Part shown: positions 11,196 to 22,926 of the stretch, one piece after another
Position numbering within the stretch: position 1 is the stretch's first letter
How the letters are laid out: each line of letters starts with the position of its first letter
Source: Flaccisagitta enflata
Lineage: Eukaryota; Chaetognatha; Sagittoidea; Aphragmophora
Direction: 5' to 3'
Length of the DNA stretch: 64,000 nt
Assembly (NCBI GenBank): GCA_965153355.1
Contig: OZ231128.1
Location: 35,898,001-35,962,000, forward strand
The notes under the pieces: generated by a model
Told to the model about the DNA's origin: nothing
Databases searched by the model: none
What the model saw: the letters and a program-made list of their open reading frames with translations, nothing else
Made by a program: the position numbers and the translations under genes

Positions 11196-11945
11196 GAGAG
11201 CTTGCTTACTACTATCTGTGTTTGTTGCTCCCAAAGCCAAAACTAATCTCGTTTCGCAGGAAGAAGGGGCGGCACCAGCAGACGACTGGAAATGATAGGT
11301 GATAGAATAGTGAAGAAAAAGACGAGATGAAAAAAAGAGAGGAGAAAGTGGAGAAAAAAATTGAGGAAAAAAGGAAAAAGCGGAAATAGAGGAGAAAAAA
11401 GGGGCAGTTTTTAACAAAGAGACAGGCTAGGCTATTTGTCTACACCTATCGCCACATGTAATCAACGGGAGAAAGGTGTAAAATGAATGAATGAATGAAT
11501 AAATAAATTAGTGAATGATTAAATGGATGATTGGATGAATGGATGTGAGTCATCGCCGCGCCGAAATGAGCCAGGAATTTCGTTTTTGAGTAAGGCGTAA
11601 TAACATACCAACAAACAGACCGACAAACAGACCGACAACAGACCGATAAAGAGAACGACAAACCGAATGACGAACCGCATGATGGAGACAGACAGTGAAA
11701 AATCATCGAAATATGAGCGACCAATACAATAAGGGATGCATGAAAAAGGGAAGAGAAAGTAGAAAGAAGCAGAAAGAAAAAAGAGAGGAAGAGACGAAAA
11801 TTAAAGAATGGAGCATCTTCCCCCTTGCACGTAGTGAAAGAAAGGTCAGAGTTGAGAAAAATCTTTGAGTGGTAGAAAACTGAGAATAACGGAACAGGAA
11901 AAAAAAGTGGAAGAAAAAAGGAGAGGAAGATGAGGCTTAAACGTA
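11196..11945. other. Purine-rich non-coding
   Basis: Purine-rich stretches, a short (AATG)n at 11482-11500 and scattered GACA/GACC motifs at 11605-11690. No gene recognised. Confidence 0.5.
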
Positions 11946-12155
11946 AACAAGGCCGTATACACGAGCCGAAGTCGGTGCGGGTGGCAGGAGCAGTGATGAA
12001 GCTGAGCGAAGATAAGTTTAACCGACAGACAGAAACTGACGGACAGAGTGGCTCATGGACAGATGGGCGGCAAAGTGTTGCGGAAGAAAGACGACGCGAG
12101 ACCAGCCGACAAAAGAACGGACAGAGTAAGTCATAGGAGCGCGTGAGCGACGAAG
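11946..12155 (-). mobile_element. Hairpin element, degenerate family A
   Basis: Starts AACAAGGCCGTATACACGAG, then GTCGGTGCGGGTGGCAG and GACAGA/GGAC repeats. It ends in GAGCGCGTGAGCGACGAAG, where a hairpin is only partly kept. Confidence 0.5.
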
Positions 12156-12171
12156 AAAGAGAGAAGAAGAA

Positions 12172-12342
12172 TTCGCGTGCGGGTGGGCAGGGGCAGTGAC
12201 AAAAAATGCTTACTAAACATCTGGGCAGTAGCAGTAATGCAAAAGTTGCACAAAACGCTGGAAAAGCTTACAGTGACTGATCGATGGACAGACGGACCAA
12301 CCAATATAGCTGTTTATAGAGTCGCTTGCAGGCGAATAAAAA
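12172..12342 (-). mobile_element. Hairpin element, partial family A
   Basis: Lacks the AAGGCCGG end. Begins TTCGCGTGCGGGTGGGCAGG and ends GTCGCTTGCAGGCGAATAAAAA, with a variant stem (GTCGCTTGCAGGCGA). Confidence 0.65.
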
Positions 12343-12352
12343 CTGAGTCACC

Positions 12353-12577
12353 AATTAACACCTGTCACACAATTATTGGAAAAGAAGCACTTTGAATGAA
12401 ACAATGAAAAGCATACTTCTAGTTGACCCAGTAATATGAAAATTTCACTGTGGTGAGCCAAAGGTGTAAGGTGTAAGGTGTAAGAAATTTTAGGTTATTC
12501 AGCCAACTAGAAGTATGCTTTTAATCATTGTGTAGAAGTCGTAGTTTTTTTCAATAATTGTGTTACAGTTGTTAATT
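12353..12577. mobile_element. Near-complete 225-bp hairpin element
   Basis: AATTAACACCTGTCACACAA at 12353 matches the complement of the right end (ACAGTTGTTAATT). The arms, about 100 bp each, continue as CAATTATTGG, AAAGCATACTTCTAGTTG and GAAAATTTC. The loop is three 7-bp copies of AAGGTGT (12468-12485). No protein. Confidence 0.8.
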
Positions 12578-12678
12578 AACAAATAAACAGACACACAGAA
12601 GGAACGGTGAATGTCAGAGACAGAGAAACTGCACAATGACAGAAAGGACATTCAACAGTCAGACATACCAAGAGACAG

Positions 12679-12778
12679 AGCCAAGTAGACCAATAAGATC
12701 GTCGAACGAATGCGTTACCAACAAACCGACAGACCGACAGACCAACGGACACAGAGGTGCGTTTGCGCACCCAAAAAG
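12679..12778 (-). mobile_element. Hairpin element, family D (partial)
   Basis: CCAAGTAGACCAATAAGATC, GTCGAACGAATGCGTTACC, a GACC array, then GGTGCGTTTGCGCACC and CAAAAAG. The 16-bp terminal hairpin has a stem unlike family A. The sister copy is 26181-26276. Confidence 0.7.
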
Positions 12779-13018
12779 AAAGACTCATCAAAATCGGAGG
12801 GATAAGGCGGGGATAAGGGAATAGGGTTAAGAAAGGCAAAAACGCGAATACAAAACATGAAATATGAAAATGATCAGATGTGACACAGATGCGTTCATGT
12901 CGATACGAATTCGTCTATTCATATCAAAACAAATGCCTTTTTCGCCAAATATTGGGCCATGGGAGCTTCTGCCTGATCAGGGGATAGTGCAGCATTGCTG
13001 TTTTGGTTTTTGGTTTTG

Positions 13019-13230
13019 GTTGCGGACACGCAACTCTATAAGAGGCTTTGTCCCTCCGTAGATCCGTTGGTGCTTCGGTCCGTTGGTCCGTTGGTCCGTG
13101 GACACGAGTCGTAAAATGCGAAAATGAGCGTTTGAGATGGTTTTTGTGTATGTGTGGGGGGCATGGGGTATGGATGGGGGTTGGATGCCCCTGCCGACCC
13201 GTCCGCAACAATATTGTGACCCCGCGTCAC
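13019..13230 (+). mobile_element. Hairpin element, family B, complete
   Basis: Left hairpin GTTGCGGACACGCAAC, TCTATAAGAGGCTTTGTCC, a CGGT/CCGT array, TTGGATGCCCCTGCC, then the other end GTCCGCAACAATATTGTGAC and CCCGCGTCAC. The outer GTCCGCAAC is the exact complement of the left hairpin arm. A (TTTTTG)n tract starts directly at the right end. Confidence 0.85.
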
Positions 13231-13345
13231 TTTTTGTTTTTGTTTTTGTTTTTGTTTTTGTTTTTGTTTTTGTTTTTGTTTTTGTTTTTGTTTTTGTTTT
13301 TGTTTTTGTTTTTGTTTTTGTTTTTACTTTTGTTTTTGCTTTTGC
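13228..13345 (+). repeat. (TTTTTG)n hexanucleotide tract
   Basis: About 18 units, beginning at the terminal CGTCAC of the family B element, so the tract probably grew from the T-rich flank of the insertion. Confidence 0.95.
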
Positions 13346-13436
13346 TGTTGTTACCCTCCCTACCCACCCGTTCGGCTATCTAGCTACAGTTTTTCTCAAT
13401 ATACGATCTTCACCAGAACACCAGTTCCTGCGTCAC

Positions 13437-13758
13437 AGCAAAGCAAAGAAAAGCAAAGAAAAGCAAAGATAGGCAAAGAAAAGCAAAGAAAAGCAAAGAA
13501 AAGCAAAGAAAAGCAAAGAAAAGCAAAGAAAAGCAAAGAAAAGAAAAGCAAAGCAAAGTCCTGATTTATGCGGGACCCATACCCGCAACCATGGGGCACA
13601 CGGCGAGGTTGCTACCGGGTGTTCAATCTCGACAGGGAAAAAGCAAAGAAAAGAAAAGCAAAGCAAAGTCCTGATTTATGCGGGACCCATACCCGCAACC
13701 ATGGGGCACACGGCGAGGTTGCTACCGGGTGTTCAATCTCGACAGGGAAAAAGTATTA
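13437..13758 (+). repeat. (AAAAGCAAAG)n and a 110-bp direct duplication
   Basis: AAAAGCAAAG-type repeats cover 13437-13560. A 110-bp unit (CCTGATTTATGCGGGACCCA ... CTCGACAGGGAAAAAGCAAAG) is then present twice, at about 13540-13649 and 13650-13758. Confidence 0.85.
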
Positions 13759-13940
13759 AGCTTTTACTCTCAGATGCTTCTTCTCAATGACCTGGAATCA
13801 ATTTTTCTATGTAGTACTATGTGTGACGTTTTTTGTGTAAAAATTTCATTGGTCTGTGTCAAATATTTTGTCCACAACATTGATTTGAAGTAAAAGAACC
13901 ATTTTCAGATGGAGCTCAATTTAGCCTTAATTCATCAAAG

Positions 13941-14154
13941 TTTTTAGTCGCGTGCACGTGACTCTACAACCCGCTTTGTCCGTCGGTCAGTCGGTCGGTC
14001 GGTTGGTCGGTCGGTCGGTCGGTCACACTTTACTTTTTTTTATGATTTTATTATTTTGACCTCCCTGCTCCTGCCCAAATGGTCTGGTAACCTCAAATAT
14101 GGCCCCTGCCCACCTGCACGCGACTTCGGTAGCCGTGTATCCGGCCTTGTTTTT
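13941..14154 (+). mobile_element. Hairpin element, family A
   Basis: Hairpin GTCGCGTGCACGTGAC (one stem mismatch), CGGT array, TATGATTTTATTATTTTGAC, then GCACGCGACTTCGGTAGCC and CCGGCCTTGTTTT. Complete. Confidence 0.85.
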
Positions 14155-14170
14155 CTTTGGTTTGCTCCTT

Positions 14171-14562
14171 TTTTAGTCGCGTGCACGCGACTCTACACCC
14201 CGCTTTGTCGGTCCATCCATCGGTCCGTCCGTCGGTCCGTCCGTCCGTCCGTTGGTCCGTCCGTCACACTTTACTTTTTTTGTAATAAAGCGTCAACTCT
14301 TAGGTCATTTTAAGTCTTTTTTAGTCAGTAATAGTTATTCTATGTCATTTTGAGTCATTCTAAGTCATTTTAAGTTATTCAAAGTCATTTTAAGTTATTT
14401 TAAGTCATTTTTGGTCATTAGGTTTTTTAGACATTTTAAGTCCTTTTTGGACATTTTAAGTCATTCTAAGTCGTTCTAAGTCATTCTAAGTCATTTTAAG
14501 TCATTCTAAGTCCTTCTTACCCTGTAAATCTCGCACGCGACTTATAGGTGTTGGCCTTGTTT
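14171..14562 (+). mobile_element. Hairpin element, family A, with AAGTCATTTT core
   Basis: Starts TTTTAGTCGCG with a perfect hairpin and a CCGT array. The middle (14300-14520) is replaced by tandem TAAGTCATTT/TAAGTCATTC units. The right end is CGCACGCGACTTATAGG and GGCCTTGTTTC. Shows that the core is exchangeable. Confidence 0.8.
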
Positions 14563-14746
14563 CATTGAATAGAGCAATGAATGTCAGATTGGACCTGGTT
14601 GAAGATATTGTCAACAAACTTTATAAAACATCTTTATTTCAAGACTATTTTGACGTTTGTAGCTCAAACCGATCAAAAATGAGAGAAGATATGAGAAAAA
14701 TGATTTTGATGGATAACGGATAAATCGAACTTCAGCCACAAATACT
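14563..14746. other. No gene seen
   Basis: Short unique stretch between a hairpin element and the inverted duplication arm. Confidence 0.4.
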
Positions 14747-15194
14747 TCTTTTACTTCAAATTGATGTTGTGGACAAAATATTTGACACAGACCAATGAAA
14801 TTTTGACACAAAAAACGTCAGACATAGTACTACATAGAAAAATTAATTCCAAGTCATTAAGAAGAAGCATCTGAGGATAAAAGCTTAATAATTTTTCCCA
14901 GTCGAGATTGAACACCCGGTACAAGTCTACAACTCTGCTTCCCCCCTCCCCCAGCCGCATTGTGGCATCCGTACCACTCAGCAAAAAGTCAGTGCGACTC
15001 TTCGTATCTATGAGAGTGAACCCGTTTGTCCATATTTCTCAATGAACAGTAGGTCCGTCCATCCGAAACATTTCTGTGAAGATTCAATGTTGAATTATGA
15101 TCAGTTAGTCTTTCCGATGTCACTCGCCGTTGAGGACACACACCATTGCTGATACATAGCAGCTACATAGGAATTTAGGATTTATCAAATATTG

Positions 15195-15392
15195 TTTTTA
15201 GACGCGTGCACGCGACTCTACAACCTGCTTTGTCCGTCGGTCGGTTGGTCGGTCGGTTGGTCGCACTTTACTTTTCTTTATGATTTTATTTCTTTGACCT
15301 CACTGCTCCTGCCCAAATTGTCTGGTGACCTCAAATATGGCCCCTGCCCACCCACACGCGACTTCGGTAGCCGTGTATCCGGCCTTGTTTTT
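15195..15392 (+). mobile_element. Hairpin element, family A
   Basis: TTTTTAGACGCGTGCACGCGA, CGGT array, TTTGACCTCACTGCTCCTGC, CACACGCGACTTCGG and CCGGCCTTGTTTT. One mismatch in the left stem (GACGCGTG). Confidence 0.85.
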
Positions 15393-16234
15393 CATGATGA
15401 CGGTCGACATGTTTTGTTTGAGTCAGAATTGACTTCAATGTTACCAATACATACACCAGAAGCATGCCTGGTTAACAACAACGACAGCAATAAGCACGCC
15501 TTCCACCAACAATTTTTTTGACATCATATATATAGCATCTAATTCATGCAGAAAGCATAGCCCAATGGAGAACAAAAAGCAACAAGTACAACAGATCTGG
15601 GGCTATAAACTACAAAAAAAGCGTAAATAGAAAATACATATAGTAGGTATAGGGTCTAATTTTTCAAATTTTTTGTCAGTGATCATTCATGGGTCTTTTT
15701 CACTCGAACGTGTCTCTGGGGTGAGGTTTTAGGAGGTTTCAGACATTTTTGACCCAAAAAAATCAAATTAACCCAGCTAATTTTATGATTTTTTTCATGG
15801 AAAAATTAGCGAGATTTTTGGCAGCTGCGTTTTGTGTAGTTTGTCCCTTGCAATGTGGTTAAAAATGGTCAAAAGTGCTTAAAAATTGCTGGGAACCTTC
15901 CATATGCATTGTATTTACTCACGAAAAAAACAAAAAGCTGATTTTGTTACCTTTGCATGAGCGGATAGGCGCTGGGAAGAGTCACTCAAAAATGAAAATT
16001 AGTATCAAATCCTGCTTCAAGCTATTACGAGTTAACTATCAACAAAATTTCTAGCTCTTAGCTCCATATGCCTCAATTTTTAACAAAGCTAGGTTAAATT
16101 CTCAATTGTGGACATCAGGGATGTTGCAACAGGTCGTCAAGTGCATCCTCGAAGCCCTATTCACAAATCTACCAGTGAAGTTGAAATGACCAATAGAATT
16201 TCCCATTATTCACTCCAGCAACCTTATTTTATCC
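15393..16234. other. No gene seen
   Basis: AT-rich. A segment at 16093-16140 (ACATCAGGGATGTTGCAACA, GGTCGTCAAGTGCATC) is a diverged direct copy of the start of the next foldback element at 16258. Confidence 0.5.
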
Positions 16235-17060
16235 CATAGGTAAAATTCTCCCATGTCGACATCATGTATGCTGCAGGGGGTCGTCAAGTGCATCATGGAA
16301 GGGCTTATCCAGAAATCCATCATTGAAGCGGTTGGCTGTGCACAGTCAATAAAATCTCCAATATCTTCTCACTGTGCTTTTAAAACAATTCTGAGTGAAA
16401 GGTCATATAACTGTGGGGTTTTCTGCATTTTTGAGCAGTATTGGGGTGTAACTTACACCATGTAAGAGCATGTAACTAGAACAAACAAAATCCTTCCCTG
16501 AGCGCTTATTGAGTAACCTTCAAAATCAGAAAAAAATTCAATGCAGATTTTTCTTGGATGTGTTGACTAAATTTCTGATTCTATAGTGTTAATCTATGCA
16601 AAATTCCCTTTCATTTGATAGGTCGCACTCTATACTTTTGCAAAGAATTAAAATTTTCATTTTTTGAGTCACCGTTACAAAAAAGTAACGGTGGCTCAAA
16701 ATATGAAGACCTAATTTCTAGATAAAACCATATAGTGTGACCTATCATATGAAAGGAAATTTTGTATAGAATAACAATATGGAATCAAAAAAAGAGCCAA
16801 TACAACTCATTAGCATATGCATTACAAATAGGTTTAATTTTTTTCTATTTTGAAGATTACTCAAAAAGCGCTCGGGGAATGATTTTATTTTTGCTAGTTA
16901 CATGCTCTATAAAAATGCAGAAAAACCCACAGTTATATGACTTTCCACTGAAAATGTCTTTAAAAGCCCAGTGTTCTTGAATATCAAAATAATATGACAC
17001 AACTAGGTAAAATTCTCACTTGACGACCTGCTGCAGCATACCTGATGTCAAGAATTGCAT
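16235..17060. mobile_element. 0.8-kb foldback element, centre at 16681
   Basis: Central stem TTGAGTCACCGTTAC / GTAACGGTGGCTCAA around an A-rich loop. Outward pairs include GATAGGTCGCACTCTATA with TATAGTGTGACCTATC, and CAAAATTCCCTTTCAT with ATGAAAGGAAATTTTG. Further out, AAAGGTCATATAACTGTGGG pairs with the complement at 16930, and GGTCGTCAAGTG at 16280 with CACTTGACGACC at 17020. Non-coding; no target duplication was fixed. Confidence 0.75.
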
Positions 17061-17104
17061 CATTGAGGGGTCGATCCTAGCTGACCTAACAATCTATTGA
17101 TACA

Positions 17105-17545
17105 ATCATACATACATACATACATACATGCATGTATACATACATACATACATACATACATACATACATACATACATACATACATACATACATACATACA
17201 TACACACATACATACATACATACATACATACATACATACATACATACATACATACATACACACATACATACATACATACATACATACATACATACATACA
17301 CACATACACACATACATATATACATACATACATATATATTTACGAACATAAAGATCAGGTCTTCGATAAAATAGATCTTTCTTTCCTTTTTTTATTTCTA
17401 TCTGTCTGTCTGTCTTCCTTCCTTCCTTCCTTCCTTCCTTCCTTTCTTCCTTCCTTCTTCGCTTCCTTCTTTCCTTCCTTTCTCCCCCTCTTTCTTCTTT
17501 CTTTTTTTCTATCCTTCTTTCTGTCTGTTCCTTCCTTCCTGCGAG
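17105..17545. repeat. (CATA)n then (TTCC)n tract
   Basis: (CATA)n from about 17105 to 17345 with CACA interruptions, then TGTC and TTCC repeats 17400-17545. Open frames reading TYIH or VCMY are artefacts. Confidence 0.95.
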
Positions 17546-18062
17546 CTGAAGCGCAATCAATCTTTTTGTTCGTCTATGCTTGATCGGTTTTGTTGTAAAC
17601 AAACATGGTCAAAGAAAACAGCAGAAAAAGAATACGATAGAGCTTTCTTCAAACCTTGAGAGAGGCCGAGAGAGGAGGATTATGACTTTGGCAAAAGCAT
17701 AGTTGGAAAGCCCACAAGAAAACGAATCGAATGGTCTGGTTTACAAAATTTTTCATATTCGCGTTTGGCCGTAACTGACAAAAGAAGATTTGAATATTAG
17801 AAATATATAACTTTTTTATATCGCACTTATAAATGGCTGACACCAATCGAAAGCCCTCTGAATTGTCTTTCAGAATCATACTTTAATTTTGTATATATGT
17901 TCATTTTTAATCATTTCCAAGGCTATACAAGAGAAGAAGTAATTTGTCAAATTATGAATTCATATCTTTCTAGCGGACGTTTCGCGTTGCAAATAGAAAG
18001 CCGTTATGCCTACATATAGGATCGCAAGGATAAAAAGCTCCCAAAATTAGGAACTGGCGATG
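17546..18062. other. No gene seen
   Basis: Unique AT-rich sequence with no coding or repeat structure that I can support. Confidence 0.4.
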
Positions 18063-18066
18063 CGAA

Positions 18067-18600
18067 CTAGAGAGTCAGCAGGCAGATAAGTGAATCGTTT
18101 TTGAAAGTTGTTGCTGCGTTTGGCAACCAAGTGGGGCGGCCTAACATGTGTTGTAAATCGGTCACGCTCTCGCGATAAGAGTATCCAAAAAGTTTACGGA
18201 ATATGCAATTGTATGCGACTCGCATTTTACTTGATTGTTTCCTATCGGCTACATGAACAACTTCGATTGCATATGAGAGCAATGAAACGCAATGGGCTTC
18301 AATCAAGCGTAGCATCACGATGTCGTCCGACTTCCCGTCGACGCGGAGAATAGAGTTTAGAGCTCGGTAGAATTTGCTGAGTGTGACTCCCAAATACTTC
18401 CATTTTTCCACCCATTCTATGGGAGCAGAGTTCAAGGATAAACAATGGGTGGGAGTGTTGCCTTTGCCAAATGACAGATTTTTACTCTTTTTGGCGTTGC
18501 GTTTTATGTCCCAATGACAGCAATATTCCTCGCATAGAATGAGCAGTTTTTGGAGGCCTTTGAGGGAAGGCGCAAGTGGTACCAACAATTCTGCAAAGGG

Positions 18601-18603
<3 letters not shown>
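18067..18603 (-). pseudogene. Non-LTR retrotransposon reverse transcriptase, truncated and dead
   Basis: 178 residues open from 18603 to 18067, matching the palm/thumb part of LINE reverse transcriptases: LAPSLKGLQKLL, then LCEEYCCHWDIKRNAKKSK, EWVEKWKYLGVTL, and the C-terminal LSYAIEVVHVADRKQSSKMR and VAYNCIFRKLFGYSYRESV. The catalytic block just before LAPS reads FAEL where an active enzyme has [FY]ADD, so both catalytic Asp are gone. A short loop between LGVTL and SKFYRALN is missing compared with family members. The 5' end stops exactly at a (GA)n tract (18604-18645, CT on the plus strand). Fragment of a LINE, not a functional gene. Confidence 0.85.

Positions 18604-18645
<42 letters not shown>
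18604..18645. repeat. (CT)n tract at LINE truncation point
   Basis: About 20 CT units abutting the 5' end of the reverse transcriptase fragment, followed by a T run. Confidence 0.95.
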
Positions 18646-18652
<7 letters not shown>

Positions 18653-18816
18653 CTGGCGTTTTACTTCTCCAATGTTTTGACGCTGAGCGATTTTCGTTGT
18701 CGTTTATTCATCGTCATATATGACTCTTCAAACAATCGAAAGACATTCGAAATGAAAAATAAAAAAATGATGAACTTATACACGATAATGTTTGGGCGAA
18801 AAGCTTGGAGTCCACG

Positions 18817-19036
18817 AACAAGGCCGGATACACGGCTACCCTAGTCGCGTGCGGGTGGGCAGGAGCAGTGCTGGAGAAGGTCACTGGGTCATCTGGGCAG
18901 GAGCCGTGTGCTCAAAAAGCTCAAAAACGCCGAAAAAGTAAAAAGGGGACCGACCGACCGACCAACCGACCAACCGAACGACCGACCGACGGACCAACAT
19001 AGCGGGGTGTAGAGTCGCGTAGCACGCGACTAAAAA
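18817..19036 (-). mobile_element. Hairpin element, family A
   Basis: AACAAGGCCGGATACACGG, CTAGTCGCGTGCGGGTGGGC, GACC/GACG array, GTCGCGTAGCACGCGAC and TAAAAA. Complete copy with a 17-nt hairpin like the one at 9574. Confidence 0.85.
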
Positions 19037-19219
19037 CTAACGCGGGGTTAAAGGATCATCTCGGGTAGTGGGCGTGTGTGGGGGGGAGGGTGGGGTGGGA
19101 GGGACGGAAATGTGCATTTTCCCCATTTCATTACAGACCGGCGTGCAAACGGGCAGACGGACAGACAAACCAACAGGTGGACAAATTCTCTTGCAGAGCC
19201 GTGAGTACGCGACTGAAAA
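19037..19219 (-). mobile_element. Related hairpin element, degenerate
   Basis: Directly abuts the previous copy. Begins AACGCGGGGTTAAAGG (compare family B GACGCGGGGTCAC), has a GACA/GACG array and ends GAGTACGCGACTGAAAAT. The hairpin is only partial. Confidence 0.5.
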
Positions 19220-19494
19220 TAAAAGGATGTAAATCAAAGGGTGAGTGCTTTTTAAGCCAGGGGTGTATATAATTAAGCGGCTTTTGATTTTTTGGGGGGA
19301 ATGCTCAACTTTATACACGCCTGTTTTAAACAAATGAACTTTTCATCTTTTTTCTCTTCTTTCATTTGGTAACTCCTTAACACATCAGTTGATTTGATTG
19401 TTGCTTTAAAATGTTCATTGATTATTGTTATTGTTATCTACATCTACTAAAAAAGACATGAACAGAGAGTCAGATAATAAAACTGCCCCAGACA

Positions 19495-19596
19495 GACACA
19501 CACATAGACGAATAGACAAACAGACAGGCAAACAAAAATAACTACGAACAAACAGACAGGTAGACGAACACACTTATAAACAAATCAACAAAAAAA

Positions 19597-19628
<32 letters not shown>

Positions 19629-19696
19629 ACCGACAGACCGACAGACTGACAGACCGACAGACCGACAGACCGACAGACAGACAAACAGACGGTCAC

Positions 19697-19738
<42 letters not shown>

Positions 19739-19780
19739 GGACAAAAAAACAGACAGACAGATTGACAGACAGACAGATGA
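19495..19780. repeat. (GACA)n tract with GACC variants
   Basis: Tetranucleotide GACA with interspersed GACCGACA. Reverse strand gives VCLSVCLS open frames, which are artefacts. Confidence 0.95.
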
Positions 19781-19787
19781 ACAAACG

Positions 19788-20081
19788 TCAAGATTGACAG
19801 ACTAGTGAGGAGAGAAAGGCAAATTCATTCAGAGGAGATTGCGCCTCTGTTGTGGGTGATGGAAGCTTGGGACTCCAAAGACGCTGAAGTAGGCAATCTC
19901 GACATTCTGTCCGGTTTTCTTGTCTCACTTCTGAACAGAACCATTGAAATACTTGCCAATCCGTCTTCACCGTCTGTGGACTAGAAACGACATCTGCGAC
20001 CTGAGACAAATGGAATCTTCTCGACTGCATGTTACGCAATACGCAGGTTAGAGTGCCCATTAACATTTTTAGATCTATCAT
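19788..20081 (-). other. Open frame with coding-like composition, unassigned
   Basis: Minus-strand frame of 97 codons with mixed composition (for example WQVFQWFCSEVRQENRTECR) ending at 19788. A CAG at about 20028-20030 could serve as splice acceptor. No domain recognised and no linked exon found. Confidence 0.15.
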
Positions 20082-20184
20082 TCAATGTATACTTTTTTCC
20101 TAGGAAATGTATACTTTTTTTTTTTTTCTGGATCGAATGACTTTACATCATTGACGAGACATAAAACGACGAAAGGAAAAAATT

Positions 20185-21233
20185 ACCAGTAAAGGCGGCT
20201 CTCGCCGACCGGAAAAAAATCATAAGGGCTGTTTTGTGTGTGTGTGTGTGACTCTCACCTCTGTCTTTCTCCCCGCTCCTCCTCTCCTTCCCTTTCCCTC
20301 TCCCCCTCTCCCCCCCTCCCTCTCCCCTCCCTCCCTCTCTCCCTCCCCCTCCCTCCTTCTCTCTCCCTCCTTTCCTCCCTCACTCCCTCCCCCTCTCCCT
20401 CTCTCCTCTCCCTCGCTTCTCCTTCCTTTTCCTCACCACCTCTCCTCTCGCCCTCTCCCCTCTCACTCTCCCTCCCTCCGTCCCTCCTCCCTTCCTCTCC
20501 TTCCTCTCCTCTCCCCTCCTCTCCTCCTCCTTTCTCACTTCTCCTTTTCCCTCACCCTCTCCTCCCCTTTTTTCTCTCCCTCCCCTCAATCTCTCCTCCC
20601 TCTCTACCCCTCCCTCCCTCTCCTATCTTTTTCCTCTCCCTCCTCATCCCCCCTCCCTCTCTCTCTCCCTCCTTCTCCCTCCCTTTTTCCTTCCCTTTTC
20701 CTCCCCTCCCCTCTCCCTCTCCTACTCCCTCTCCTCCCTCCCTCCTCTCCTCCCTCCCCCTTCCCCCTCTCCATCCCTCCCACCCTCCTTACTCCTTCTT
20801 CCCACTTTCCTTGATCCTCCCCTCCTCCTCTTCCCCACCTTCTCTCTTTCCTCCCTTTTTCCCTTCCTCTTCCTTCCTTTCTCCCTCTCCCCTCCCTCCT
20901 CTGCCTCTGCTTAATCAATTTTTATAGTTGTTTAGGGCTCAAAATTGAGATCGATGAAAACTAGCGATCTTTGAGAAAATGCGGAAAATGTGAAAAATAA
21001 AAAAGATAAAAATTATAGCGCTAAAGTATTGGTCCGACAGTGCCTGATTTTTCCAGAAGGTAAAGTGCTTCTTTCACCCTGTACCACTTCAACCCCAGCC
21101 TCGGCAAGCCTAGTTTCGTGGACTCAACCCTCTCAAAACGCCTCAAACGAAAAATGGAAAATTAATTTTGTTGAAATCTCAAAAATCGAAAGCAACGTTT
21201 TCGATTTTTTTTCCCAATGAAAGAGGGACAAAC
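20185..21233. repeat. Dispersed repeat copy split by a CT-rich tract
   Basis: The left piece (TACCAGTAAAGGCG ... CCGGAAAAAA, 20185-20218) and the right piece (20925-21233, with GTAAAGTGCTTCTTTCACCC, CCAGCCTCGGCAAGCCTA and AAAATCGAAAGCAACGTTTT) match one continuous copy at 34545-34825. Between them sits a 650-bp CCT/CCCT polypyrimidine tract (20260-20912) after a short (TG)n. Confidence 0.65.
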
Positions 21234-21388
21234 TCTTAGTCGCGGACACGCGACTCTACACCTAGCCGTGTCGGTCGGTCCGTCGGTCCGTCTGAGATAT
21301 TTCTGAATTGCGAGCGGTTCACGCTTTACTGGGTCCTGCCCAACCGTCCTCGACAGGATTGCCATGTATCCGGCCTTGCTTTTTTTCA
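21234..21388 (+). mobile_element. Hairpin element, family C
   Basis: Left hairpin GTCGCGGACACGCGAC, TCTACACCTAGC, short CGGT array, TTTCTGAATTGCGAGCG, then GTCCTCGACAGGATTGCC and CCGGCCTTGC. The other end GTCCTCGAC matches the complement of the hairpin arm (GTCGCGGAC) with one change. Confidence 0.8.
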
Positions 21389-21900
<512 letters not shown>

Positions 21901-22255
21901 AAAAAAAGGAAGAAAGACACGAAAATGAAACGAAGGAAGAAAAAAAAAGAAGTTAAAGACAAAACAGAGAAAAAATGAAAAAAGGATGAAAGAGACGACT
22001 TAAAAGAAAAGGAAAAGAAAGAGCTACAGACCGGAAAAAATAAGTCAGACGGTGGGTTTTTAAGGCGCTCAAATGCGCTTTGCTTTCTCTTTGCGTTCTT
22101 CAGGCAAAGTGACGCGTAGTCCATTAGTTAACTCAAAAGATCATTAGTGGAAACCAGGTGTAAATTAAAAGAAGAAAAAGAAAGACCGCGCAGAGAAAAG
22201 AGAAAAGTCGAAGAAAAGGGAGCAAAGACACAAAAAAAGATCCGGGAAGACGAAA

Positions 22256-22405
<150 letters not shown>

Positions 22406-22926
22406 AGTATGAGGCGACAATAGCCTGTAACTTACAGTGTAAGTCGGGAGAAAAAGAAGCAACATGCAGATGTTGTGAACACAAATATGTATGTAGGAAA
22501 ATGACGTACACGTAAAAGATGAACAATGTTTCAGTTTCAATATTATCTTGCTAATAAATACATCGGCGTCTAAAAAGAAGCTCCAACTTTGACTTTGGTT
22601 GAGTTCAAATTGCGTTACTTCCATGACAAAAGTTCGTTTCTGGTTTCGATTCTAATTGTTACAACTGAAATGGGACACCTTGTCGACTTTAACGATGAAA
22701 TGAATTGATTTGAAAGTTGACAGTTTCAAGTGATTATTTACGCCAAAAATCGATTAGAAAGAAGAGCCGAAAAATCATTGCGGGTTTGACAACATCCAAT
22801 TTCCGATGATGCAAAATCATTTGACGATCTTATTTCTATCTGTGGTTATATAACCAAATGACCATACAGAGTTGACAGATGTCAACACTAGCTACTTACA
22901 CTTAGCCTGGTCATTCACTAACTCTC
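22406..22926. other. No gene seen
   Basis: Unique AT-rich sequence without coding support. Confidence 0.4.

Larger units (their letters stand above)
13715..14925. repeat. Inverted duplication (~175-bp arms) around two hairpin elements
   Basis: The segment 13720-13893 (ACCGGGTGTTCAATCTCGAC to TTGATTTGAAGTAAAAG) recurs inverted at about 14747-14922 with some 90% identity by eye. Both copies are open in the same frame (YRVFNLDREK ... VFCVKISLVCVKYFVHN) but no domain is recognised. The arms flank family A copies at 13941 and 14171. Confidence 0.75.
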
